DNA of 9,088 bases from an uncultured Caulobacteraceae bacterium (GTDB taxonomy: Bacteria > Pseudomonadota > Alphaproteobacteria > Caulobacterales > Caulobacteraceae), in assembly GCA_937952995.1 (NCBI GenBank), contig CALFYB010000196.1, positions 1 to 9,088 on the forward strand. The letters are read 5' to 3'. The notes under the pieces are model-generated. The model was not told where the DNA came from. It ran no database searches and worked only from the letters and a program-made list of their open reading frames with translations. A program made the translations under genes and the position numbers. Positions 1-6,108 of this stretch are shown in pieces; position 1 is the first letter of the stretch; each line of letters opens with the position of its first letter.

Positions 1-252
1 AAAGGGTGAGGTTTTCCAGGCCGCCGCGTCGCCTACCGGCACCACATCGGTATGTCCGGCAAAGGCCAGGTTTGGTCCCGCCGTGCCCCGGCGGGCATAG
101 AGGTTCTCGATCCCTTCAAAGGGCATGCGGCGGCAGACGAACCCCAGACCCTGCAGAGCGGCCTGCAACACGTCCATGGCTCCGGCATCGGCCGGGGTGA
201 CCGAGGGACGACGGATCAGGGCCTGTGCCAGGGCAAGGGGATCGAGGGTCAT
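1..252 (-). CDS. dapE: Succinyl-diaminopimelate desuccinylase, N-terminal part (partial at window edge)
   Basis: Only the first 84 codons lie in the window; the gene continues past position 1. DapE is a cytoplasmic M20-family metallopeptidase that hydrolyses N-succinyl-LL-diaminopimelate to LL-diaminopimelate and succinate, in the succinylase branch of lysine and peptidoglycan precursor synthesis. The visible part begins MTLDPLALAQALIRRPSVTP, the usual DapE opening, and carries the family metal-site motif GHTDVVPVGD. His67 is the expected zinc ligand and Asp69 the partner acid residue. The ATG lies 5 nt after the dapD stop codon, so the two genes are almost certainly cotranscribed and probably translationally coupled; no strong Shine-Dalgarno is seen. 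The second metal ligands and dimerisation domain are outside the window. The identification is firm from the motif together with the dapD context. Confidence 0.93.
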   Translation of the reverse strand, partial: MTLDPLALAQALIRRPSVTPADAGAMDVLQAALQGLGFVCRRMPFEGIENLYARRGTAGPNLAFAGHTDVVPVGDAAAWKTSPF

Positions 253-257
253 GGTCT

Positions 258-1109
258 TTAGTCCCGCAGCAGCTCGTTGATGCTGGTCTTGGAGCGGGTC
301 TGGGCGTCCACCCGCTTGACGATGACGGCGCAATAGAGGCCCGGGCCGCCATCGGCCCCGGGCAGTGAGCCGGGGACCAGAACGCTGTAGGGCGGAACCT
401 TGCCCATATGGATCTCGCCGGTTGCCCGATCGACGATCTTGGTTGAAGCGCCAAGGAATACGCCCATCGACAGGACTGCGCCCTCGCCAACAATGACGCC
501 TTCGGCCACTTCGGAGCGCGCGCCGATGAAGCAGCCGTCCTCGATGATGGTCGGCGCGGCCTGAAGCGGCTCCAGCACGCCGCCAATGCCTGCGCCGCCG
601 GAGATGTGCACATTCTTACCGATTTGGGCACAGGACCCGACCGTGGCCCAGCCATCGACCATCGTGCCCTCATCGACATAGGCCCCGATATTCACAAAGC
701 TGGGCATCAGGATGACGTTACGGCCAATAAAGGCCCCGCGGCGCGCGACGGCACCGGGTACAGCGCGCAAACCGGCGGTGGCAAAGTCCTTATCCGTCCA
801 GTTCGCAAACTTACCGGGGACCTTATCCCACCAAGGTCCCATACCCATCGGGTGGTTCATGCTCTCGGCGCTGGTCATGATCTGATTGGCGTGGAGGCGG
901 AAAGACAGCAGCACAGCCTTCTTCAGCCACTGGTGAACCTGCCATTCGCCGTCGATCTTTTCAGCGACCCGCGCAGCACCGCTGTCCAGCAGGGAGATGC
1001 ACTCTTCGACGGCCTCGCGCGAGGGGCCAGTGGTGGTGTCGCTGATTTCAGTGCGGGCTTCCCAGGCTGCTTCGACGGCAGCTTGCAGGTCGGCGAAGGG
1101 CGCGGTCAT
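258..1109 (-). CDS. dapD: 2,3,4,5-tetrahydropyridine-2,6-dicarboxylate N-succinyltransferase
   Basis: DapD transfers succinyl from succinyl-CoA to tetrahydrodipicolinate, the step that commits the pathway to the succinylase route to diaminopimelate. The 283-residue length fits the family. Residues about 1-120 form the N-terminal helical domain, including the conserved stretch VHQWLKKAVLLSFR. From about 125 to 235 there are hexapeptide repeats of a left-handed beta helix. These carry the family signatures GAYVDEGTMVDGWATVGSCA (142-161) and HISGGAGIGGVLEP (168-181). The C-terminal tail follows. The ATG at 1109 has a good Shine-Dalgarno (AGGAG, 8 nt away). The gene starts 3 nt after the HAD gene and ends 5 nt before dapE, which places consecutive pathway enzymes in one operon. 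Nothing in the sequence looks damaged. Confidence 0.97.
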   Translation of the reverse strand: MTAPFADLQAAVEAAWEARTEISDTTTGPSREAVEECISLLDSGAARVAEKIDGEWQVHQWLKKAVLLSFRLHANQIMTSAESMNHPMGMGPWWDKVPGKFANWTDKDFATAGLRAVPGAVARRGAFIGRNVILMPSFVNIGAYVDEGTMVDGWATVGSCAQIGKNVHISGGAGIGGVLEPLQAAPTIIEDGCFIGARSEVAEGVIVGEGAVLSMGVFLGASTKIVDRATGEIHMGKVPPYSVLVPGSLPGADGGPGLYCAVIVKRVDAQTRSKTSINELLRD

Positions 1110-1112
1110 GGC

Positions 1113-1772
1113 TCAACTCTCCTGAAGGCGTGCGCCGATCAGAAACGGCGGCAGACGCGAGGTGCGGTGGTGGACGAATTTGGCGGTGGAGTCTAGGGCG
1201 TGCAGTCCAACCATGACGGTGGTCATACCCATGGCCGCTGCCGGTTCAAGATTGCGCTCGCTGTCCTCGAAGAACACAGCGCTCTTGGGGGTTAGACCAA
1301 AGGCCTTGGCCATCTTGTCAAAGGTTGAGACGGCGGGCTTGGGCAGATAGTCGGCCGAGGCGATGTGGAAAATATCCTCAAACAGATCCGCGACCCCCAG
1401 CTTGGCCAGCACCCGCTCCGCATGCTCGCCCGAGCCATTGGTAAAGACCAAACGCCGACCGGGCAGCCGTTCCAGCCCCTGACGCAGCTCCGCGTCGGCG
1501 CTCAGGCCATCAAGCGAGATGTCATGCACGAAGGTCAGGAACTCTTCCGGGGGCAGGCCGTGATGAGCCATCAGACCGGCCAAGGTGGTACCGTGCTCGT
1601 GGAAGTACTTTTTCTGCAGTGTCCAAGCCTCGTCCCTCGGCAAGCCGGTGAACTGGACCATGAACTCGGTCATCCGGTCTGAAACCAGCGCCATGACCTC
1701 GGATTCGCGCGGATAGAGGGTGTCGTCCAGATCGAAGATCCAGCTGTCCACATGCCTCAAATCTGCGGTCAT
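1113..1772 (-). CDS. HAD-family hydrolase, pyrimidine 5'-nucleotidase-like
   Basis: This is a 219-residue cytoplasmic HAD phosphatase of the group often annotated as pyrimidine 5'-nucleotidase (related to yeast Sdt1/Phm8). All four HAD motifs are present. Motif I is FDLDDTLYP, with nucleophile Asp14 and acid/base Asp16. Motif II is VFTNGS, with Thr111. Motif III has Lys145 in LPKP, and motif IV is FFEDSERN, with Glu169 and Asp170. A helical cap of about 75 residues lies between motifs I and II, as in subfamily I HADs. The ATG overlaps the argB stop codon (ATGA), with no clear Shine-Dalgarno, so its translation is probably coupled to argB. dapD begins 3 nt after it. The real substrate cannot be read from the sequence. 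Its place between an arginine and a lysine gene suggests either a housekeeping nucleotidase carried along or a phosphatase serving these pathways; the second idea is inference. Confidence 0.85.
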   Translation of the reverse strand: MTADLRHVDSWIFDLDDTLYPRESEVMALVSDRMTEFMVQFTGLPRDEAWTLQKKYFHEHGTTLAGLMAHHGLPPEEFLTFVHDISLDGLSADAELRQGLERLPGRRLVFTNGSGEHAERVLAKLGVADLFEDIFHIASADYLPKPAVSTFDKMAKAFGLTPKSAVFFEDSERNLEPAAAMGMTTVMVGLHALDSTAKFVHHRTSRLPPFLIGARLQES

Positions 1773-2704
1773 GCGCGGATCAGGGTCCCGGCACCGTGTT
1801 CGCTGAACAGCTCGACCAGCATGGCGTGCGGGCGACGTCCATCAAGAATGACCACGGCGTCGACGCCTTGCTCAACGGCTGCAATGGCGGTTTCGAGCTT
1901 GGGGATCATACCGCCGGTCGCGACACCGCTCTGAATGGCGGCTCGAGCTTCGCTTACCGACATCTGACGGATCAGCTTGCCGTCGGCATCCAGCACCCCG
2001 GCCACGTCGGTCAAGAGCAGCATGCGCTTGGCCTTCAGCGACCCGGCAAGGGCCCCTGCGACCGTGTCCGCATTGATGTTGTAGGTCTGGCCCTCGTCGG
2101 ACACGCCGATGGGGGCGATGACGGGGATATAGTCCTCGTCTGCATAGATCAGGGCCTCGATGATCTTGGGATCGACCTTTTTGGGCTCGCCCACAAAGCC
2201 AAGATCGACGATGCGCTCGATATTGCTATCGGGATCGCGGCGAGACTTGCGGGCCCGCTCGACGGTGATCAGACGAGCATCCTTGCCCGACAGGCCGACG
2301 CCGCGCACATCGGCTTCGGTACCGGCGCGGTTGATCCAGTGGACGATCTCTTTGTTGATCGCGCCGGACAGGACCATCTCGGCCACTTCCATCGTCGCCT
2401 GATCGGTGACGCGCAGGCCGTCAATGAAGGTCGACTTGACGCCAGCCTTGTCGAGCATCCGGCTGATCTGCGGACCGCCGCCATGGACGATGACCGGATG
2501 GACACCCAACAGTTTCAGCAGAACGGCATCGGCAGCAAACAGCTTTGCGACGCTCTCTTCACCCATGGCGTGGCCGCCATATTTGATGACCACGGTTTCA
2601 CGGTCATAGATCTGGATATAGGGCAGCGCCTCAGCCAGCGTCCTGGCCGTGGCCCAGCCGCTTTCTTCCGGGGCTAGGTCTGGAGTTTTAGGAGTGTCAG
2701 CCAT
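1769..2704 (-). CDS. argB: Acetylglutamate kinase
   Basis: ArgB phosphorylates N-acetylglutamate with ATP, the second step of the acetylated arginine pathway. The 311-residue protein has the amino-acid kinase fold motifs in order. KYGGHAM carries Lys41 for phosphate binding. HGGGPQI (74-80) and GLRVTD (96-101) contact the substrate. Further on are NINAD (209-213), LLLTDVAGV with Asp233, and GGMIPK with Lys269, ending in EHGAGTLI. About 40 residues precede the first motif, against fewer than 10 in the short E. coli enzyme. An N-terminal helix of this kind is typical of hexameric, arginine-inhibited kinases, so feedback inhibition by arginine is a reasonable inference. The gene is first in a run with the HAD gene, dapD and dapE, with a possible promoter in the 102-nt spacer upstream. 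Its ribosome site is weak. Confidence 0.97.
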   Translation of the reverse strand: MADTPKTPDLAPEESGWATARTLAEALPYIQIYDRETVVIKYGGHAMGEESVAKLFAADAVLLKLLGVHPVIVHGGGPQISRMLDKAGVKSTFIDGLRVTDQATMEVAEMVLSGAINKEIVHWINRAGTEADVRGVGLSGKDARLITVERARKSRRDPDSNIERIVDLGFVGEPKKVDPKIIEALIYADEDYIPVIAPIGVSDEGQTYNINADTVAGALAGSLKAKRMLLLTDVAGVLDADGKLIRQMSVSEARAAIQSGVATGGMIPKLETAIAAVEQGVDAVVILDGRRPHAMLVELFSEHGAGTLIRA

Positions 2705-2734
2705 CTAGGGTCCGCCGAATAGAGAGAGCGCGTT

Positions 2735-2763
2735 TCGATAACGAAGACCGGGGCAAATGTCAC
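2735..2763 (-). promoter_or_regulatory. Possible sigma-70-like promoter for the argB operon
   Basis: On the minus strand there is a -35-like GTGACA (2763-2758; five of six consensus bases) and a -10-like TATCGA (2740-2735; three of six), separated by 17 nt. The argB ATG at 2704 would then lie about 25 nt downstream of the start site. The -10 overlaps a short palindrome TTCG-ATAA-CGAA (2734-2745). Immediately upstream of the -35 are two copies of a 10-nt direct repeat. The -10 is weak, so argB may also be read from the rpmH promoter, since no terminator was seen after engB. Confidence 0.35.
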
Positions 2764-2792
2764 GGTTCTTGGTGCAGGACGGGGTTCTTGGT
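2764..2792. repeat. Direct repeat GGTTCTTGGT x2 in the engB-argB spacer
   Basis: Two identical 10-nt copies, GGTTCTTGGT, lie at 2764-2773 and 2783-2792. Their starts are 19 nt apart, a little under two helical turns. The first copy abuts the possible argB -35 element, so both lie just upstream of that promoter and on nearly the same DNA face. This placement suits regulator half-sites, but the repeat is short and no matching regulator is in the window. Confidence 0.5.
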
Positions 2793-2806
2793 AGGGGTGT
2801 TGGCGC

Positions 2807-3442
2807 TTAAATCAGAGCGCAGACCTCCATGATTTCAGCGCGCAGTTCAGGAATACCATCCCCCTTAGCCGAAGAGGTCGCCACCACACGAGGGAAGGCG
2901 GCAGGTCGCTTGGCAATGCCCTTGAGGGTCTTTTCCACCGTCACAGCCAGTTCGTGGGGCTTGATCTTGTCGGCCTTGGTCAGCACGATCTGATAGGACA
3001 CAGCAGCTAAATCCAAGGCGTCCATCGCCTCGGCATCAACGGCCTTTAGACCGTGACGCGCATCGATCAGCAAAAAGACGCGCTTGAGGTTGGGACGGCC
3101 GCGCAGATAGTCACGGCCAAGGTTCTGGAACTTGGCCGTCGTGGTCTTGGACGCCCGTGCAAAGCCATAGCCCGGAAGGTCGACGAGCCGCAGTTGCTCA
3201 TCCAGCACGAAGAAATTGACCTCGCGGGTCCGGCCCGGTTCGTTCGAGGCGCGGGCGAGATACTTTTGATTGACCAGAGCGTTGATCAGCGACGACTTGC
3301 CGACATTGGAGCGCCCGGCGAAGGCCACTTCCGGCAGGTCTGCGGGGGGCAGCTGCGCGATGGCGGCTGCTCCCATCAGAAACGCGACGGGCTGTGCAAA
3401 CAGGACCCGCGCGCTCTCAATCGTCTCTTCGGTAAAACTCAC
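2807..3442 (-). CDS. engB: Ribosome biogenesis GTP-binding protein EngB (YihA/YsxC)
   Basis: EngB is a small TRAFAC-class GTPase needed for late assembly of the large ribosomal subunit. The 211-residue protein has every G motif. G1 is GRSNVGKS (43-50), and G2 is a threonine in RTREVNFF (Thr72). G3 is DLPGYG (88-93), G4 is TKAD (155-158), and G5 is SSAKG (190-194). The start is a GTG at 3442 that overlaps the yidC stop codon (GTGA), so translation is probably coupled to yidC. The next in-frame ATG (residue 23) would shorten the N-terminal strand region normal for the family. It is the last gene of the rpmH-rnpA-yidC-engB unit. A small stem (2803-2820) straddles the stop codon but lacks a T-run and does not look like a terminator. 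Confidence 0.96.
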   Translation of the reverse strand: MSFTEETIESARVLFAQPVAFLMGAAAIAQLPPADLPEVAFAGRSNVGKSSLINALVNQKYLARASNEPGRTREVNFFVLDEQLRLVDLPGYGFARASKTTTAKFQNLGRDYLRGRPNLKRVFLLIDARHGLKAVDAEAMDALDLAAVSYQIVLTKADKIKPHELAVTVEKTLKGIAKRPAAFPRVVATSSAKGDGIPELRAEIMEVCALI

Positions 3443-5238
3443 CCTGCGGCCTGCTGCTTACCGCTCATGCGGGCGATGAAGGTGTCGATGGGATTTTCGA
3501 CCTTCAGGCGATGCATGATGACGTACTGCTGCAGGATGGTCAGGATGTTCTGCCAGAACCAATAGATCACCAAACCGACGGAAAACTGGGCCATGGTGAA
3601 GGTGAAGATGATCGGGAACAGCTGGAAAATCTTCTGTTGCACAGGATCAGGCGCGGGCGGGTTCATGGCCTGCGACAGCCACATGGACAGACCATAGATC
3701 AGCGGCCAGACGCCGATATGCAGCGGTCCGCTGAGGAAGGCACCAATCATGGGCACGGTCGCTGGATCCCAAGGGATGAGGCCGAACAGGTTCACGAAGG
3801 TCGTCGGGTCGCGTGAGGACAGGTCATGCACCCAGCCGAAGAACGGCGCATGACGCATCTCGATGGTCACCGACAGCACCTTGAACAGGGCATAGAAGAC
3901 CGGGATCTGCGCCAGCATCGGCAGGCAGCCCATCAACGGATTGATCTTCTCGCGTTGATAGAGGGCCATGGTCTCTTGTTGGAGCTTCTGGGGATCCTTT
4001 TCGTACTTCTTTTTAATCTCCTCCATTTGCGGCGCGACCTTGCGCATCATGCTCATGGATTCGTAGCTCTTATTGGCCAGCGGGAAGAACAGCACCTTGA
4101 CCACGACGGTGAGAAGCAGGATCGCCACGCCGACATTGCCGACCTGATGATAGAAGAACTCCAAGACCGTAAAGATCGGGCGGGTAAAGAACCAGAAGTT
4201 GCCCCAGTCGACGGCCTGGTCAAAGCGCACAATGCCAAGGGACTTTTGATAGTCTCGCAACATCGGCACGATCTTGGCACCGGCGAACAGGTGCTGGGTC
4301 TCAGAGACGGCGCTACCGGGTGCGATCTTATGGACGGGGCCCACGAAGTTGGCTTCATAGACATCGGCGAGGCCGGTCTGGACCACGCGGAATTGGCTCT
4401 TATTGGCCTCGTTCTGGGCCGGGATCAGGGCGGCCAGCCAATATTTATCGGTGATGCCCATCCAGCCGCCGGTCGAGGTGGCCTCGGAGCCGCCGTCCTT
4501 TTTCCAAGCCTTGTACTTGATGGTCGTTAGCTTGCTGTCGACAACACCTACGGCGCCCTCATGCACCACAGCGCTGGCGGCATGGTCGGTGGGAATACCT
4601 TGGCGCTGGACTGAGCCATAGGCGGCCAGTTGGATCGGCGTGGCGCTGGCATTGGCGACGCTATCCGTGACCGTGAACATGAAGCGGTCATCGATGCTGA
4701 TCTTGCGCGTAAAGGTCAGACCGGTGGTGCTGACATAGGTCAAGGTCACGGGCGTTGCGGGGGTCAGCTTCGCACCGGGCGCAGCGGTCCACAGCGTATC
4801 GGCGTTGGGCAGGTCGGCGACATTGGCCCCGGCCCAACCGAATTCGGCGAAATAGGCGTTCTGAGCCCCTTCGGGACGGAACAGCTCGACCAGCGGGCTG
4901 TTCTTCTCGATGGTCTGGCGATAGCCCTTGAGGAACAGGTCGTCGATCCGCGCACCCTTCAGGGCCAGCGAGCCGCTCAGGCCGGGACTGTCGATGGCGA
5001 TGCGTGGGCTGGCTGCAGCGGCCTCTGCGCGCGGCACATAGGTCTCTCTCACTTGGCCGTTGGGCAGAACGGGCACGCCGGCCTTGATGGCCGTGGCCTG
5101 AGCCACCGCAACCGCCTGGGCCCGGTCGAGCTGACGGCGCTTGGCAGCGGGGTCGAGCACGAAGATCTGATAGAGGACCAGAATGGCGACGGCGCAGACG
5201 ATGAAGATGATCGTATTGCGGCTGGACTCATTTTGCAT
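3439..5238 (-). CDS. yidC: Membrane protein insertase YidC
   Basis: YidC inserts and folds inner-membrane proteins, alone or with SecYEG. The 599-residue length and plan fit the Gram-negative form. A first transmembrane helix (about 9-27) is followed by an alanine-rich linker (about 40-75). A large periplasmic beta-sandwich domain runs from about 80 to 340. The conserved five-helix core spans about 350-575. In the core, helix 2 carries Lys381 in VVVKVLFFPL, where E. coli has the groove Arg366, so the positive charge is kept. The cytoplasmic hairpin (about 388-440) contains the conserved ALYQREKINPLMGCLPML stretch. The ATG at 5238 lies 9 nt after the rnpA stop codon and has no good Shine-Dalgarno, since the region upstream in the mRNA is CCTCC-rich. 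Coupling to rnpA is therefore likely. No yidD lies between rnpA and yidC. Confidence 0.97.
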   Translation of the reverse strand: MQNESSRNTIIFIVCAVAILVLYQIFVLDPAAKRRQLDRAQAVAVAQATAIKAGVPVLPNGQVRETYVPRAEAAAASPRIAIDSPGLSGSLALKGARIDDLFLKGYRQTIEKNSPLVELFRPEGAQNAYFAEFGWAGANVADLPNADTLWTAAPGAKLTPATPVTLTYVSTTGLTFTRKISIDDRFMFTVTDSVANASATPIQLAAYGSVQRQGIPTDHAASAVVHEGAVGVVDSKLTTIKYKAWKKDGGSEATSTGGWMGITDKYWLAALIPAQNEANKSQFRVVQTGLADVYEANFVGPVHKIAPGSAVSETQHLFAGAKIVPMLRDYQKSLGIVRFDQAVDWGNFWFFTRPIFTVLEFFYHQVGNVGVAILLLTVVVKVLFFPLANKSYESMSMMRKVAPQMEEIKKKYEKDPQKLQQETMALYQREKINPLMGCLPMLAQIPVFYALFKVLSVTIEMRHAPFFGWVHDLSSRDPTTFVNLFGLIPWDPATVPMIGAFLSGPLHIGVWPLIYGLSMWLSQAMNPPAPDPVQQKIFQLFPIIFTFTMAQFSVGLVIYWFWQNILTILQQYVIMHRLKVENPIDTFIARMSGKQQAAG

Positions 5239-5247
5239 GGGAGACTG

Positions 5248-5688
5248 TTACCGGGAGGAGGAGGCCGACGGGCGATCGCCGTTGGGACCAGAGGAGGCGG
5301 AAAGGCTTATCAGTGCGTTTTTAACATCGTCAAGCAAGCGGGCCCAAGGACGGGCGATGGTCCCACCTCTGGCGACAAAGACATAGTCGAAACCGGGGCG
5401 TCCGTGCAGGGGGAGAATCTGTCTGGCGGCCTCTCTAAGGCGTCTTTTTGCTCGATTTCGCTCTACGGCCCCGCCAATCTTGCGCGTGGCGGTAAATCCG
5501 ATGCGAATGGCGAGGTCTGGCGCGGTCGTTTCAGCGTCGCCGCTCACCCGGGCCAGGGCCTGAACAACGACCGCTCCCTTGGCACTAGAACGACCTTTAG
5601 CAGCCGCGAGAAACTCGGGCCGCTTGGTCAGGCGCTTTAGGATGGGCTGGGAACCTGCCGCCGTTGGCTCTGAAGGGACTTCGATCAC
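5248..5688 (-). CDS. rnpA: Ribonuclease P protein component
   Basis: RnpA is the basic protein subunit that helps the RNase P RNA bind and cut tRNA precursors. The 146-residue product contains the family opening LKRLTKRPEFLAA (17-29) and the beta-strand segment IGFTATRKIGGAV (63-75). The RNR signature ERNRAKRRLREAAR (76-89) follows, then a closing strand DYVFVARGG (101-109). The GTG start at 5688 has AAGGGG 9 nt upstream; no ATG or other good start lies nearer the conserved region. The N-terminus (about 16 residues) and the serine-rich C-terminal tail (after about 128) are longer than in the compact E. coli and Bacillus proteins, as is common in Alphaproteobacteria. It is the second gene of the operon, 69 nt after rpmH, and yidC follows after 9 nt. 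Confidence 0.95.
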   Translation of the reverse strand: MIEVPSEPTAAGSQPILKRLTKRPEFLAAAKGRSSAKGAVVVQALARVSGDAETTAPDLAIRIGFTATRKIGGAVERNRAKRRLREAARQILPLHGRPGFDYVFVARGGTIARPWARLLDDVKNALISLSASSGPNGDRPSASSSR

Positions 5689-5697
5689 AAGACCGCA

Positions 5698-5705
5698 CCC
5701 CTTCT
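5698..5705 (-). promoter_or_regulatory. Ribosome binding site of rnpA
   Basis: The minus strand reads AGAAGGGG here, ending 9 nt before the GTG at 5688. This spacing supports the GTG as the rnpA start even though it places about 16 residues ahead of the conserved domain. Confidence 0.6.
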
Positions 5706-5721
5706 GAGTTGCTCAACGGGT

Positions 5722-5734
5722 CGGCAAGATGCCG
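5722..5734 (-). other. Short stem-loop in the rpmH-rnpA spacer
   Basis: CGGCA-AGA-TGCCG forms a perfect 5-bp GC-rich stem with a 3-nt loop, in the 69-nt gap between the rpmH stop and the rnpA start. On the transcribed strand no T-run follows, so it is not a standard intrinsic terminator. It could lower read-through, mark an RNA processing point, or have no role. An adjacent 10-nt palindrome, GTTGAGCAAC (minus strand), lies at about 5708-5717. Confidence 0.4.
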
Positions 5735-5757
5735 GAATAAAGAGGTCGCTAGACGCC

Positions 5758-5892
5758 TTAGGCCGTCAGGCGCTTACGGCCCTTGGCGCGACGACGCGCA
5801 ACAATCTTTTGGCCGTTCTTGGTGGCCATGCGCGTGCGGAAGCCGTGACGGCGCGCGCGCACGAGTTGGCTGGGTTGGAATGTCCGCTTCAC
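5758..5892 (-). CDS. rpmH: 50S ribosomal protein L34
   Basis: L34 is a small, very basic protein of the large ribosomal subunit. The 44-residue product starts (M)KRTFQPSQLVRARRHGFRTR and ends in the arginine- and lysine-rich ARRRAKGRKRLTA, which is diagnostic. The start is a GTG at 5892, with GGAG 7 nt upstream. The reading frame stays open further upstream, but that part resembles no L34 and contains the promoter, so it is not coding. This is the first gene of the rpmH-rnpA-yidC-engB unit. No dnaA is beside it, unlike the classic arrangement in many bacteria. Confidence 0.97.
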   Translation of the reverse strand: MKRTFQPSQLVRARRHGFRTRMATKNGQKIVARRRAKGRKRLTA

Positions 5893-5899
5893 GATTAGG

Positions 5900-5903
5900 C
5901 TCC
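5900..5903 (-). promoter_or_regulatory. Ribosome binding site of rpmH
   Basis: GGAG on the minus strand lies 7 nt before the GTG at 5892. It fixes the start of L34 at the conserved KRTFQPS sequence, not at the ATG codons further upstream in the same open frame. Confidence 0.65.
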
Positions 5904-5956
5904 AGTCGATAATAGGTCTGTGTCCGCAAGTGTCTCCACCTGCGAATGAGGGGCGG

Positions 5957-5985
5957 TTGATAAGGGGCAGGAGCCGTCCTGTCAA
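5957..5985 (-). promoter_or_regulatory. Promoter of the rpmH-rnpA-yidC-engB operon
   Basis: On the minus strand there is a perfect -35 hexamer TTGACA (5985-5980), a 17-nt spacer, and a -10-like TATCAA (5962-5957; four of six consensus bases). Transcription would begin near 5950 and give a leader of about 58 nt before the rpmH GTG. A 7-bp inverted repeat, CGGTTGA...TCAACCG, coincides with the two hexamers. A GATTC site (GANTC, the CcrM methylation target in Caulobacterales) lies at 5988-5992, directly upstream of the -35. Confidence 0.7.
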
Positions 5986-6057
5986 CCGATTCAAAAGGCT
6001 GAGGAACGATCCACGGTCTTTAAGAGGACGAGGCCTGTTTAGGGCACCCATGAGGAC

Positions 6058-6086
6058 TTGTCCATTGTACCGTTGAGTGGTACATA
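6058..6086 (+). promoter_or_regulatory. Probable higBA promoter
   Basis: A -35-like TTGTCC (6058-6063) and a weak -10-like TACATA (6081-6086) are 17 nt apart, which puts the start site about 15-20 nt before the higB ATG. An inverted repeat sits in the spacer and reaches into the -10, where a bound repressor would block RNA polymerase. Confidence 0.45.
6066..6084. promoter_or_regulatory. Inverted repeat TGTACC-N7-GGTACA, candidate HigA operator
   Basis: The two 6-nt arms, TGTACC (6066-6071) and GGTACA (6079-6084), are perfect reverse complements separated by 7 nt. The repeat lies between the probable -35 and -10 of the toxin-antitoxin operon. HTH antitoxins of the HigA type are known to bind palindromes at their own promoter and repress it, alone or with the toxin. 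That this palindrome is the HigA site is inferred from position and symmetry. Confidence 0.55.
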
Positions 6087-6108
6087 GAGACTGCAAGAGA
6101 GGTCTGCA

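Larger units (their letters stand above)
5893..6108. other. Divergent intergenic region between rpmH and higB
   Basis: This 216-nt region is the longest gap in the window. It holds the minus-strand rpmH promoter and leader (about 5893-5992) and the plus-strand higBA promoter, operator and ribosome site (about 6058-6102). Between them (about 5993-6057) I see only short repeats, such as GAGGAC at 6024-6029 and 6052-6057. No further gene is supported. Confidence 0.7.

Noticed and set aside
606..1196. Plus-strand open frame opposite dapD and the end of the HAD gene
   Set aside because: It is a shadow of dapD; there is no domain and no convincing ribosome site.
1796..2677. Long plus-strand open frame (293 codons) opposite argB
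   Set aside because: It mirrors the argB codon phase, and its product is rich in His, Asp and Gly with no recognisable domain. This is typical of a complementary-strand shadow in GC-rich DNA; argB is intact and unmistakable.
2803..2820. Stem GCGCT-N8-AGCGC over the engB stop codon as a terminator
   Set aside because: The stem is only 5 bp and the transcribed strand has no T-run after it, so it does not meet the pattern of an intrinsic terminator.
3826..4530. Plus-strand open frame (234 codons) opposite yidC
   Set aside because: Its Leu/His/Asp-rich product reflects the reverse complement of hydrophobic transmembrane codons; no family is recognised.
4630..5640. Plus-strand open frame (336 codons) opposite yidC and rnpA
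   Set aside because: It spans two well-identified genes on the other strand, and its product is low-complexity and Gly/Asp-rich without motifs.
5893..6096. N-terminal extension of the L34 frame to 112 residues
   Set aside because: The extension has no similarity to L34 and covers the promoter. A GTG with a proper GGAG site begins exactly at the conserved KRTFQPS.
5893..6108. Replication origin near rpmH
   Set aside because: Only one poor DnaA-box-like sequence (TTATCAACC, minus strand 5963-5955, two mismatches) is present, and it overlaps the -10 of rpmH. There is no AT-rich unwinding region and no dnaA or other origin gene.
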